A stretch of DNA of 36,070 bases from Sulfurovum sp. (GTDB lineage: Bacteria; Campylobacterota; Campylobacteria; Campylobacterales; Sulfurovaceae), in NCBI GenBank assembly GCA_003978395.1, contig QNZV01000114.1, positions 1 through 36,070 on the forward strand, in the 5' to 3' direction. Made by a program: the position numbers and the translations under genes. Shown one piece after another: positions 28,179 through 36,070 of this stretch. Position 1 is the stretch's first letter, and every line of letters starts with the position of its first letter. Under the pieces are notes generated by a model, which searched no databases, was not told the DNA's origin, and worked only from the letters and a program-made list of their open reading frames with translations.

Positions 28179-29672
28179 TTAGTTTGTACCAATACTTCCA
28201 CTGGTATTATTGCTAAATGTATTGGATGAAGCTATATCACTATTCGTGATACTGTATCTATCTAACCAAATACCATATTTATAACTATTGCTAAATGTAG
28301 AGTTTTTAATACTCACACGTGATGGGCTTGATTCTGAACTGTCTATATGCACAGCACCATTCCAACCAGAACCGTTTCCTGCATAGTTAACATTAATATA
28401 TTCTAACTCATTTTTGACATTATTAGAGTAGTAGAAGTTAATCCCTTCCCAATAACCTTTTGTCTCTTGTTTGGCTGTAAATATAATTGGTTCTTTTGCT
28501 GTACCAACAGCTTTTAATGCACCTTTTTTCCCAATCTCTAAATCAATACCTGCTTCAAAAACAAATTGAGCACCAGGATTAATAGTTAAAAAAGTATCTG
28601 AATTATAAGAAATATCAATATCATTTTTAACTAAAACAGGTACACTTAATTTATTCCATGTAGAATCAGTTGTTACATAACCTCCATTAAGCGTTACATA
28701 GTCTCCACCAAGATTCCCTGTAAAATTACTTGCAGTGTCAATAGCACTTAAAGCATTTGCAGATAGAGAACCAGCAGTTAATTTATTTTTAGTAGAAGTA
28801 ACTCTTTTAAACTCATCAAGAATAGTATATTCATCAAAGTGGAATCCATGACTAAAACTGTGTCTTATAACAGAATCTCTAATCTTAAGACGAGTTGGAC
28901 TACTTTCTGAACTGTCTGCATGAATAGAACCATGCCAACCCGAACCATTTCCACCATACTCTACAACAATATGAGCCAATTCATTTTTGACATTATTAGA
29001 GTAGTAGAAGTTAATTCCTTCCCAGTAACCTACTGTTTTTTGTTCTGCTGTAAATAGAATAGGTGCAGTAGCTGTACCTACGGCTTTTAACGCACCTTGT
29101 GTGGCAACTTCTAAATCTGTACCTTTTGTAAACATTAAGGTCGAACCTGGTTTAATGGTTAGAAGTGCATTATTGCTTACTGTAATATTTGAAACAACTT
29201 TAAAACAACCATCAAGTGTTTTATCTGTTGAGTATGTACCTGAAATTTTTGTATAGTTTATACAAGTATTTGAAATAGTTCCTGCTTCTATAGCTGTAAT
29301 GGTAACCGTATCTTTTCCAACAGCATCAACAACATCTTTTGCTACAAATTGAATAATATACTCTCCTGCTTTATCAGCAGTAAATGATGCTTTTTTTGTA
29401 GTGGTTGTGGTTAAAGTTGCCGAACTACCTGCTGGTTTAGAGACAAATTTCCACTCATAGGTTAAAGTATCTCCATCAATATCGAATGCAGTACTGGTTA
29501 AATCTACTTTTGTTCCTACATTTATTGTTTTGTTATTTTGCACAATATTAACATCAGGCTTATGGTTACCTTCATTTTCAGGGTCAGTATCTCCACAACC
29601 TGTAAATATAAGTGATAAAGCTATAGCCGATGCAATTACACTTAAAGATGAAATATTCATTATTTTTTTCAT
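28179..29672 (-). CDS. Lipoprotein: PKD/Ig-like domain plus duplicated right-handed beta-helix-like module
   Basis: Lipobox LIFTGC; DIDGDTLTYEWKFVSKPAGSSATL...KAGEYIIQFVAKD (PKD-like); two GALKAVGTA.EPI.FTA...GYWEGINFYYSNNVKNEL modules; SD TAGGAG. Confidence 0.88.
   Translation of the reverse strand: MKKIMNISSLSVIASAIALSLIFTGCGDTDPENEGNHKPDVNIVQNNKTINVGTKVDLTSTAFDIDGDTLTYEWKFVSKPAGSSATLTTTTTKKASFTADKAGEYIIQFVAKDVVDAVGKDTVTITAIEAGTISNTCINYTKISGTYSTDKTLDGCFKVVSNITVSNNALLTIKPGSTLMFTKGTDLEVATQGALKAVGTATAPILFTAEQKTVGYWEGINFYYSNNVKNELAHIVVEYGGNGSGWHGSIHADSSESSPTRLKIRDSVIRHSFSHGFHFDEYTILDEFKRVTSTKNKLTAGSLSANALSAIDTASNFTGNLGGDYVTLNGGYVTTDSTWNKLSVPVLVKNDIDISYNSDTFLTINPGAQFVFEAGIDLEIGKKGALKAVGTAKEPIIFTAKQETKGYWEGINFYYSNNVKNELEYINVNYAGNGSGWNGAVHIDSSESSPSRVSIKNSTFSNSYKYGIWLDRYSITNSDIASSNTFSNNTSGSIGTN
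28239..28588 (-). repeat. Intragenic duplicated module, copy 2
   Basis: TINPGAQFVFEAGIDLEIGKKGALKAVGTAKEPIIFTAKQETKGYWEGINFYYSNNVKNELEYINVNYAGNGSGWNGAVHIDSSESSPSRV; 573-bp offset from copy 1. Confidence 0.85.
28823..29161 (-). repeat. Intragenic duplicated module, copy 1
   Basis: TIKPGSTLMFTKGTDLEVATQGALKAVGTATAPILFTAEQKTVGYWEGINFYYSNNVKNELAHIVVEYGGNGSGWHGSIHADSSESSPTRL. Confidence 0.85.
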
Positions 29673-29712
29673 AATTAACTCCTAAATTTTTTTGGTATTG
29701 TCAATACCTTAA

Positions 29713-29753
29713 TTGATAGTATATTACAACAACGTTGCAAAAGCGTTGCAAAA
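29713..29753 (-). promoter_or_regulatory. Lipoprotein promoter with 11-bp-phased direct repeat operator
   Basis: Minus strand TTTTGCAACG-C-TTTTGCAACG-TTGTTGTAA-TATACT-ATCAA; -10 at 29718-29723. Confidence 0.72.
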
Positions 29754-29789
29754 TGTGAAAAAATATTCTTTGATATAAAAGAGATAGTA

Positions 29790-30479
29790 TTAATCTTCTA
29801 TTCTAAAGATATATCCTTCTGATGGATAGGTTTCTATAAAGTTTTGTTTTAATTTTTGACGAAGTCTACTAATGAGAGAGCGTCTTCTACTTGGATTACT
29901 CTCTTTTTCTGGCCAAAGTTGGTACTCTATATCTGCAATAGAGATAAGATGATTTTTGTGTTCTAAAAACAAGAGTAAAAGAGTTCTCTCTTTTTTTGTT
30001 AAACTAATCATCGTATTGTTGTAGAAGAGTTGTGAAGATTCATTATTGAAACTAAAGTTCTTATCAAGATAGAGTGTATTAGATAGAGAATCATTGGTTT
30101 GAAATTCATTATCAAGCTTTTTTAGGAGTTCTTGAATTTTTATAAAAGTAAATGGTTTTACGATATAGGCATCAACTTTATAGTTTATGCACTCTAAAAA
30201 GTAATTGGTTTTTGTATAGGCAGAGACAACAATTATCTGAATTGTTTTATCTTTTTCTCTTATCTTCTGAATCAGTTCAATCCCATTCATTTTAGGCAAT
30301 TCAATATCTACAAGAAGCGTATCAATTTTATATTTTAAGAGTATCTCATATCCTCTTTCTGCATTATCAACCACATATATTTTTTCAAAGTAGTTTTCAA
30401 AAACTTTTGAGATATTTTCTAAAACTTCTCTCTCATCCTCAATATAAAGAGCAACTTTATTTTTTAGCCTATTAAACAT
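29790..30479 (-). CDS. Response regulator, OmpR-type winged-helix output (paralogue 1)
   Basis: Receiver (IEDEREVLENIS, LVDIELPKMNGIEL, VVSAYTK, VKPFT) plus LTKKERTLLLLFLEHKNHLISIADIEYQLWPEK...SRRRSLISRLRQKL. Confidence 0.92.
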   Translation of the reverse strand: MFNRLKNKVALYIEDEREVLENISKVFENYFEKIYVVDNAERGYEILLKYKIDTLLVDIELPKMNGIELIQKIREKDKTIQIIVVSAYTKTNYFLECINYKVDAYIVKPFTFIKIQELLKKLDNEFQTNDSLSNTLYLDKNFSFNNESSQLFYNNTMISLTKKERTLLLLFLEHKNHLISIADIEYQLWPEKESNPSRRRSLISRLRQKLKQNFIETYPSEGYIFRIED

Positions 30480-30493
30480 TCATTTTATCCTTC

Positions 30494-30534
30494 TTGATAG
30501 AATATCATTGTCGCGTCACAAAAACGTTGCAAAA
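30494..30534 (-). promoter_or_regulatory. Promoter of response regulator 1 with same operator architecture
   Basis: Minus strand TTTTGCAACG-T-TTTTGTGACG-CGACAATGA-TATTCT-ATCAA; -10 at 30499-30504. Confidence 0.7.
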
Positions 30535-30559
30535 GTAATTAATGATTTTTTAATTTAAA

Positions 30560-31228
30560 TTAAATTCTAAAAACATACCCTTCTGATGCATGTGTTTCAA
30601 TAAACTTATGTTTTAATTTAGCACGTAATCGGCTAACAAGAGAGCGTCTGCGACTATCATTACTGGGTTTATTAGGCCAAAGCTCATATTCGATCTTTTC
30701 TATCGTTATTAAGTGGTTTTTCTGTTTTAAAAAAAGAATAAGTAATGTTCGTTCCTTTTTAGTTAGAGAGACATTCTCTCCACAGCAGATAAGTTCTAAT
30801 GATTTTGTATCAAAGCTAAATTCATTGTCCAAAATAATATCGCCTGTCATCATAATGGACTCTTTATTTTTTAGTGCTATTTTAATAGAAACAGCTAAAT
30901 CTTTTCGATTAAAAGGTTTTGTTAAATAGGCTTCAGGATTTACTTCTATGGCTCTATCTATGGTCTCTTCATCCATATATGCAGATAGAAAAATAATAGG
31001 TAAATTAGGTTTTATTTTCTTTATTCTTATTGTGGCTTCAATCCCATCACTCTCTATTAGATATATATCCATTAAAACCAAATCAATATCATTTGAGATG
31101 GCTTTTTTATAAGCTTCATCAGCTGAGGAACAGATAGCTACAACATTATAATTTAGAGATAAAAGATAACTCTCTATCTCCATTGCAACAATGCTTTCAT
31201 CTTCAACAATTAATATATTTTTATTCAT
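30560..31228 (-). CDS. Response regulator, OmpR-type winged-helix output (paralogue 2)
   Basis: ILIVEDESIVAMEIESYLLSLNYNVV, LVLMDIYLIESDGIEAT, FLSAYMDEETIDRA, TKPFNRKDL; C-terminal domain closely resembles paralogue 1. Confidence 0.93.
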   Translation of the reverse strand: MNKNILIVEDESIVAMEIESYLLSLNYNVVAICSSADEAYKKAISNDIDLVLMDIYLIESDGIEATIRIKKIKPNLPIIFLSAYMDEETIDRAIEVNPEAYLTKPFNRKDLAVSIKIALKNKESIMMTGDIILDNEFSFDTKSLELICCGENVSLTKKERTLLILFLKQKNHLITIEKIEYELWPNKPSNDSRRRSLVSRLRAKLKHKFIETHASEGYVFRI

Positions 31229-33066
31229 TATTTAAATCCTATGGTATATTTAGTTGATTCTTTAGTCTCCATTTTTATTGTTCCTTTGAGTTGTTCTATA
31301 ATGAGTTTATGAATAAGTTTTAATCCTAATGATTCGTTCTTTTGATTATAGACAAATCCTTTTCCGTTATCAGAGACAATTAAATAATAAGTTTCTTTCT
31401 CTTTATAGAGTTGAATAGAAACACTTCCCTCTTGAGCATCAAAGGCATATTTATAAGAGTTGGTTACCAACTCATTAATAATAATTCCTATATAGACAGC
31501 TTTTCGTAAGGGTAATGAAGCATTAATTTCGGTCTCTAAGAGAATATTAGAATTTTTATGAAACATACTACTTTCTATATCTAAAAGCAAAGCCTCTATA
31601 TACTCTTCCATATCAATATTTTCTAAATTCTCTTCTACGATAAGCATATTATATGTTTTTGCAATGGCATTAATACGATTTTCTATATTGGTAAACTTCT
31701 CTTTTACTTTCATATCTATGATTTTATCACTTTGTAGTCGTATCATCGACAGAATAATTTGTAAATTATTTTTTACTCTATGGTGTACCTCTCTAAGTAG
31801 TAAACTTTTTGCTTTTAATGCTTTATTCAGTTGAGATGTTTTTAAAACGACTTCATCTTTTATTATATTTTCTCTATTTTTATCTGCTTCCTCTTTTTGC
31901 ATCTGTAAAATTTTGTATCTATCAACAAAGGCTAACGATAAAATAAGTGCTTCAACGGTTGTTCCCCAAATTAAAGTGTTTGGAAAGTGTTGTACAATAG
32001 AGATTAAACCCAAAGCATTGAGTATGAGTATGCTGTAGGATATAAAAACAATACTAAAGCCAATAATAAAAAGTCGGGCTTGTTGATTCCCATGTCTATA
32101 AGAGATGATAGAGGCGACAAGATTAAAGATAATAAGTAAGGCACTGGTTAAAATTGTAATTTGAAGATTATATAGAGTAGGAATATTTAGAATAGTTATC
32201 TCTAAAAGGGCTATTAGAATAAATCCTTTATAAATTTTGTTTAAAATAGGTATCTCCATTGTTTTTAAAAAATAGATAGAAAAGAGAGAGGAAGAGATTA
32301 TCATAAGAGCTATTTTTGTATTTGCCATCCTAATCTCAATGTTTGTTATAAACTCCAATGGTAAGTATAGTTGATTTAATCCTAAATAGCTCCCTTGTTG
32401 ATAGACAAGTGTTAATAGATAAAGACTGTAATAGAGATAACTTTTATCTTTGGCATAGATTGAAAGAATAAAACTGTAAATCATTAAAATTATAATCATT
32501 GCTAATAACATTGCTTTTACAAGTTGTTGTTGTAAATCTTCTTTCTGAAACTGTTGCTTATCGTTCAGTACAATTTTAAAATTAATGGGTGTCCAATAGG
32601 AGTTAACTTTTATATAGTACTCTTTTGATTCTTTTGCTTCTAGTTGAATTTCGTAACTGGGACAGAGTGCTACCCTCTCTTTATCTATATATTTTACACC
32701 ATTTAAAAGAGGTTTGTTTAAATTGGTACTGTTGTAAAGTTCAATCTGTTCCAGAATTGGAGAGCTTAGAATCAATACTTTTTCTATATTTGTTGTTGCA
32801 CTATTCTTAAGTTTTATTTTTATCCAAATGGTTATTTTTTTGAGACCTATATTGATTTCTGATTCAAGATAAGGCTTAAAAAGGTTTTTCTGAAGCACCT
32901 CTTTGATTGTTTGATTATTATCTTTGTCAAAATAGACTTCACTATACTCAAGGATAGAGATGGCTTCTTTCTCTTTTGAAATATCAAGAGGAGAGAGTGC
33001 ATGAAGAGAGATAGAGAAGAATAATAGTAAAATAAATGATTTAATATTTTCAATATAAATAAACAT
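31228..33066 (-). CDS. Sensor histidine kinase: 7TMR-DISM sensor + HisKA_2 + HATPase
   Basis: Periplasmic DISM-like N-domain, seven TM segments, LLREVHHRVKNNLQIILSMIRLQS (HisKA_2 H-box), NELVTNSYKYAFD and DNGKGF (HATPase); TAATG stop/start overlap with 30560-31228. Confidence 0.93.
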   Translation of the reverse strand: MFIYIENIKSFILLLFFSISLHALSPLDISKEKEAISILEYSEVYFDKDNNQTIKEVLQKNLFKPYLESEINIGLKKITIWIKIKLKNSATTNIEKVLILSSPILEQIELYNSTNLNKPLLNGVKYIDKERVALCPSYEIQLEAKESKEYYIKVNSYWTPINFKIVLNDKQQFQKEDLQQQLVKAMLLAMIIILMIYSFILSIYAKDKSYLYYSLYLLTLVYQQGSYLGLNQLYLPLEFITNIEIRMANTKIALMIISSSLFSIYFLKTMEIPILNKIYKGFILIALLEITILNIPTLYNLQITILTSALLIIFNLVASIISYRHGNQQARLFIIGFSIVFISYSILILNALGLISIVQHFPNTLIWGTTVEALILSLAFVDRYKILQMQKEEADKNRENIIKDEVVLKTSQLNKALKAKSLLLREVHHRVKNNLQIILSMIRLQSDKIIDMKVKEKFTNIENRINAIAKTYNMLIVEENLENIDMEEYIEALLLDIESSMFHKNSNILLETEINASLPLRKAVYIGIIINELVTNSYKYAFDAQEGSVSIQLYKEKETYYLIVSDNGKGFVYNQKNESLGLKLIHKLIIEQLKGTIKMETKESTKYTIGFK

Positions 33067-33134
33067 AATAAAATATTTTATCTAAATTTTACTTTAGTTA
33101 AACGCTCATTTTCTCTCTAAAGTAGAGTAATTTA

Positions 33135-34142
33135 TTAAATTTTTTTTAAAAGATTCGCAACCTGTAACGCTCCATCTTTTTCTATCATATTTTGAAGCTT
33201 TTTACTCTTCTCTTTCATATTTTCATCCAAAATGAGTATTACCTCTTCTAAATCTATCTCTTTTTCACGCATAATCCATGCTACATCTTGATCTACTAAA
33301 AATTTTGCATTGTAAAATTGGTGGTCTCCTGCTGCGTAAGGATAAGGGATATAAAGTGTTGGACATGCCATGGCAGAGAGTTCCCATAGAGTAGATGCAC
33401 CCGAACGAGCTATCGCAAAGTCAGCTTTTTGCATGTAATCTGATAGTTTATTTGTAAATCCAAAAACCTCTGCTTCTATTCCAAGGGCTTCATACTCTTT
33501 TTTTACATTTTCTATATTTTTTTCACCTGCTTGGTGGATGATTTTTATTTTTTTATCTTTTAGGGTAGAAGCGAGAGATAGAGCTAATTTATTAATTGCT
33601 ACAGCACCTTGTGAACCTCCTAGAAAAATAACTGTTTTTATCTCTTCTCTAATTCTAGATTTCTCAAAAAACTCCTCTTTTATAGGATAAGCCTTTATAG
33701 GAGACTCCTCTTCATAGGATGATATAAAAGCAGTGGAATAAGAGCGTAAAAGTCTATTTAATGAACCTATAGAGGCATTTTGTTCATGAATAACCAAGGG
33801 GATATTTAACATTTTTGCAGCAAAAGAGGTTGGTGCTGCCGAGAAGCCTCCAACACAAAAAACTACTTTTGCATTTTTCTCTTTTAAAATTTTTCGAGCT
33901 TGAAATGTGGCTTTTATCAACATAAAAATAGATTTTACTTTTCCAACTACTCCTTGATTAACTACCCCTTGTGTGGTTAAAAAATGCGTTGATTCAAACT
34001 GCTTATCGTTTTCAAACCATGCTCTATCTTGTCCTTTTGTTGAGCCTATATAGGTTAACTCTTCATCTAAAAGTTGCTCTTTTACAGCTTTAATAATGGT
34101 TAAGTGTCCACCTGTTCCCCCACCTGTCATAACAATGCTCAT
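33135..34142 (-). CDS. murG: UDP-GlcNAc:undecaprenyl-PP-MurNAc-pentapeptide GlcNAc transferase
   Basis: MSIVMTGGGTGGHL; GGSQGAVAIN; RSGASTLWEL; PYPYAAGDHQFYNAKFL. Confidence 0.97.
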   Translation of the reverse strand: MSIVMTGGGTGGHLTIIKAVKEQLLDEELTYIGSTKGQDRAWFENDKQFESTHFLTTQGVVNQGVVGKVKSIFMLIKATFQARKILKEKNAKVVFCVGGFSAAPTSFAAKMLNIPLVIHEQNASIGSLNRLLRSYSTAFISSYEEESPIKAYPIKEEFFEKSRIREEIKTVIFLGGSQGAVAINKLALSLASTLKDKKIKIIHQAGEKNIENVKKEYEALGIEAEVFGFTNKLSDYMQKADFAIARSGASTLWELSAMACPTLYIPYPYAAGDHQFYNAKFLVDQDVAWIMREKEIDLEEVILILDENMKEKSKKLQNMIEKDGALQVANLLKKI

Positions 34143-34152
34143 TTTTTTCCTT

Positions 34153-35268
34153 CTAATTCTTTATTTTTTTTGAAATCATTAATACGATACCAATACTTAG
34201 CGAAGAGGCAATCACTTGTGAGCCTCCATAGCTTAAAAATGGTACAGCAATACCTTTAATAGGGGTAATTCCTGCGATACCAAAACTGTTAATCAAAAAT
34301 GAAAAGGTAATTAAGAGGGCTGTTCCCACACAATAGAGGTAATAGGTTGGTGTTTCTACTTTTGCTGCAATTTTAAAGATATGGTAGATAATAAAAAACA
34401 TAAGTAAGGTAATAATGATTATACTGATTGCTCCTAGCTCTTCAGCAATTCCTGCCAAAACAAAATCGGTATTTACTTCAGAAAGAAAACCCAGTTTATA
34501 TTGACCATTACCCAAACCTTGCCCCCAAAAACCTCCATGGTGGATAGCATCTAAAGAGTTAGATATTTGATAGGTCTCTAAACGGTTTGCAGGTGTGTCT
34601 ATAGAGATAAACCAATCTTGTATTCTTTTCATTCTATGTGGAGCACTGATGATAAGCACTGCTAATCCTGATATGGCTATACCAAAAAGAAGTGAAAAGA
34701 AGCGAAAACTACTTCCGACAAGTAGAAATAAGATAATAAGCGTAGCAGATAGAACCACTGTTTGTCCTAAATCTTTTTGAAAAACAGCAATGAGGAGTGT
34801 CGAGATAAGAAGCACCATGACATAAGGGATAAAGAGTTTTATCTCCTCTTTTAGTGGCATGCGTCCACGTGTAAAACGGGTACGTACCAAAGACCATGAG
34901 ATAAACATAATAAAGCCAACTTTATAAAACTCTACAGGAGTAATAGACGTAACTCCAAGGTTAATCCAGCGTTTTGCTCCACCAATACTATGTACCAATG
35001 ATTCTGGTAATAAGGGCATGATTAACAATATAAATAGAAAAGTAGAAAATAGAAAAATTCCAATAGGTTTAAACCATCGGTCAGGGTCAAGTCGGCTAAT
35101 CCCAACCATTAATGAAATACCAATGGTTACAGCAACAAACTGTCGGATAAAAAAATGAAAATCATTGTAGTGAAATTTTACAACAGCATAGCTAGAGAGA
35201 GAGTAACTCATGATTAATCCAAAGATTAAAAGGATAACTGTTGCTCCAAATAGGGGTTTATCAATCAT
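34153..35268 (-). CDS. ftsW: SEDS peptidoglycan glycosyltransferase FtsW
   Basis: GGAKRWINLG; FQKDLGQTVV; GGFWGQGLGNGQYKLGFLSEVNTDFVLAGIAEELG; VPFLSYGGSQ. Confidence 0.93.
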   Translation of the reverse strand: MIDKPLFGATVILLIFGLIMSYSLSSYAVVKFHYNDFHFFIRQFVAVTIGISLMVGISRLDPDRWFKPIGIFLFSTFLFILLIMPLLPESLVHSIGGAKRWINLGVTSITPVEFYKVGFIMFISWSLVRTRFTRGRMPLKEEIKLFIPYVMVLLISTLLIAVFQKDLGQTVVLSATLIILFLLVGSSFRFFSLLFGIAISGLAVLIISAPHRMKRIQDWFISIDTPANRLETYQISNSLDAIHHGGFWGQGLGNGQYKLGFLSEVNTDFVLAGIAEELGAISIIIITLLMFFIIYHIFKIAAKVETPTYYLYCVGTALLITFSFLINSFGIAGITPIKGIAVPFLSYGGSQVIASSLSIGIVLMISKKIKN

Positions 35269-35360
35269 ATTGCATTCTTTTTTATTTTTAGTTAGGATAT
35301 TTTATCAAAAGTTTGTAAAAAAAATAGTAAAATCCCTTTATAGAATTTAAAAAGGTTAAT

Positions 35361-36070
35361 ATGTCCAATGTAAAAATAGAAAATAAAATGATACATTATC
35401 GCTCTGCCATATTACTTGCAATGTTTCTTTCAATACTTCTCCTTTTTATGATATTTCTAAGTAAGATTATCGGAATCATCAATCAAGATAGAAAAACAGA
35501 TAATAAAGTTATAACTATTGAAAATAAAGCAATACGAGGAAAAATTATTTCAGCAGATAATTTTGTGGTCTCTTTTAGCCAAAAACATTTTAGAGCAGAG
35601 GTTAATACTCGGAGTATCGACCCAAAAAAGAAAGACCTCTTTGTTAAGCTCTTTTCCATCTATTCTGGAATTTCTGAAAAGAAAATTTTATCTAAATTTG
35701 TCTCTAAATCAGGAAAAAAAATCAGAGGGCGTATTGTTCTTTGCTCCAATATAGATGTCCGTTTATCAAAAGATTTAAAATCACTCTCTCATAAAATGAG
35801 TGCTTTAGATATTTTTAGACCATTAAATTTGAAAAAACCCCATTTAGTTTATGGTTTGGATATTTTACCTGATAGTGAAACACGCTCTTTTCCTCATAAA
35901 GATATTTTGACTCCTGTGGTAGGTTATGTACGAACAAAAGTTGTGGATAATTATAAAGTTCCCATAGGAATGAAAGGTTTGGAGAAATCGTATATAGATT
36001 TTTTAGAACCTACTCAAAATGGAGTAATAAAAGGAAAACGTGATGTTATAGGGACAATTCTTCGTGATGG
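35361..36070 (+). CDS. ftsI: Class B penicillin-binding protein (FtsI/PbpB-like), truncated by window edge
   Basis: Translation MSNVKIENKMIHYRSAILLAMFLSILLLFMIF...RKTDNKVITIENKAIRGKIISADNFVVSFSQ...YVRTKVVDNYKVPIGMKGLEKSYIDFLEPTQNGVIKGKRDVIG: PBP dimerisation domain. Absent from ORF track because incomplete. Confidence 0.88.
   Translation, partial: MSNVKIENKMIHYRSAILLAMFLSILLLFMIFLSKIIGIINQDRKTDNKVITIENKAIRGKIISADNFVVSFSQKHFRAEVNTRSIDPKKKDLFVKLFSIYSGISEKKILSKFVSKSGKKIRGRIVLCSNIDVRLSKDLKSLSHKMSALDIFRPLNLKKPHLVYGLDILPDSETRSFPHKDILTPVVGYVRTKVVDNYKVPIGMKGLEKSYIDFLEPTQNGVIKGKRDVIGTILRD

Noticed and set aside
35518-35754. 78-aa plus-strand ORF
   Set aside because: Out-of-frame inside the truncated PBP gene starting at 35361, whose frame gives a convincing PBP sequence.
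1-36070. CRISPR arrays, transposons, tRNA/rRNA, prophage
   Set aside because: No spaced direct-repeat arrays, transposase or integrase ORFs, or tRNA/rRNA-like sequences recognised by eye; a dedicated scan (e.g. tRNAscan-SE, Infernal) was not possible.

Overview
AT-rich chromosomal window, most likely from a Campylobacterota (Sulfurovum/Sulfurimonas-like) genome; taxonomy is inferred from protein style and gene content, not measured. Housekeeping genes: mraY (partial), gpmI, fabG, ribE, moeA, rsmE, rpmE, rsmI, rlmB-like, a class I aminotransferase, hom, murG, ftsW, and a partial ftsI/PBP. Three accessory blocks stand out. (1) A split, divergent type II secretion locus at about 5.6-15.0 kb: gspK-L-M-N-C-D-E-J on the minus strand and gspG-H-I on the plus strand. 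It has no gspF or prepilin peptidase, its GspG has a very long leader, and a small exosortase-like gene lies just downstream. (2) A signalling locus at about 28.2-33.1 kb: a 7TM-DISM/HisKA_2 histidine kinase, two paralogous OmpR-type response regulators, and a PKD/beta-helix lipoprotein with a 191-aa internal duplication. The lipoprotein gene and the terminal regulator gene share a 41-bp promoter architecture, TTTTGCAACG-N-TTTTG(CA/TG)ACG-N9-TAT(A/T)CT-ATCAA. It is most simply read as a response-regulator direct-repeat operator overlapping the -35 region, and it is the strongest candidate for an undescribed system here. (3) A structured 5' leader upstream of rpmE. No CRISPR array, tRNA, rRNA or transposon was recognised.
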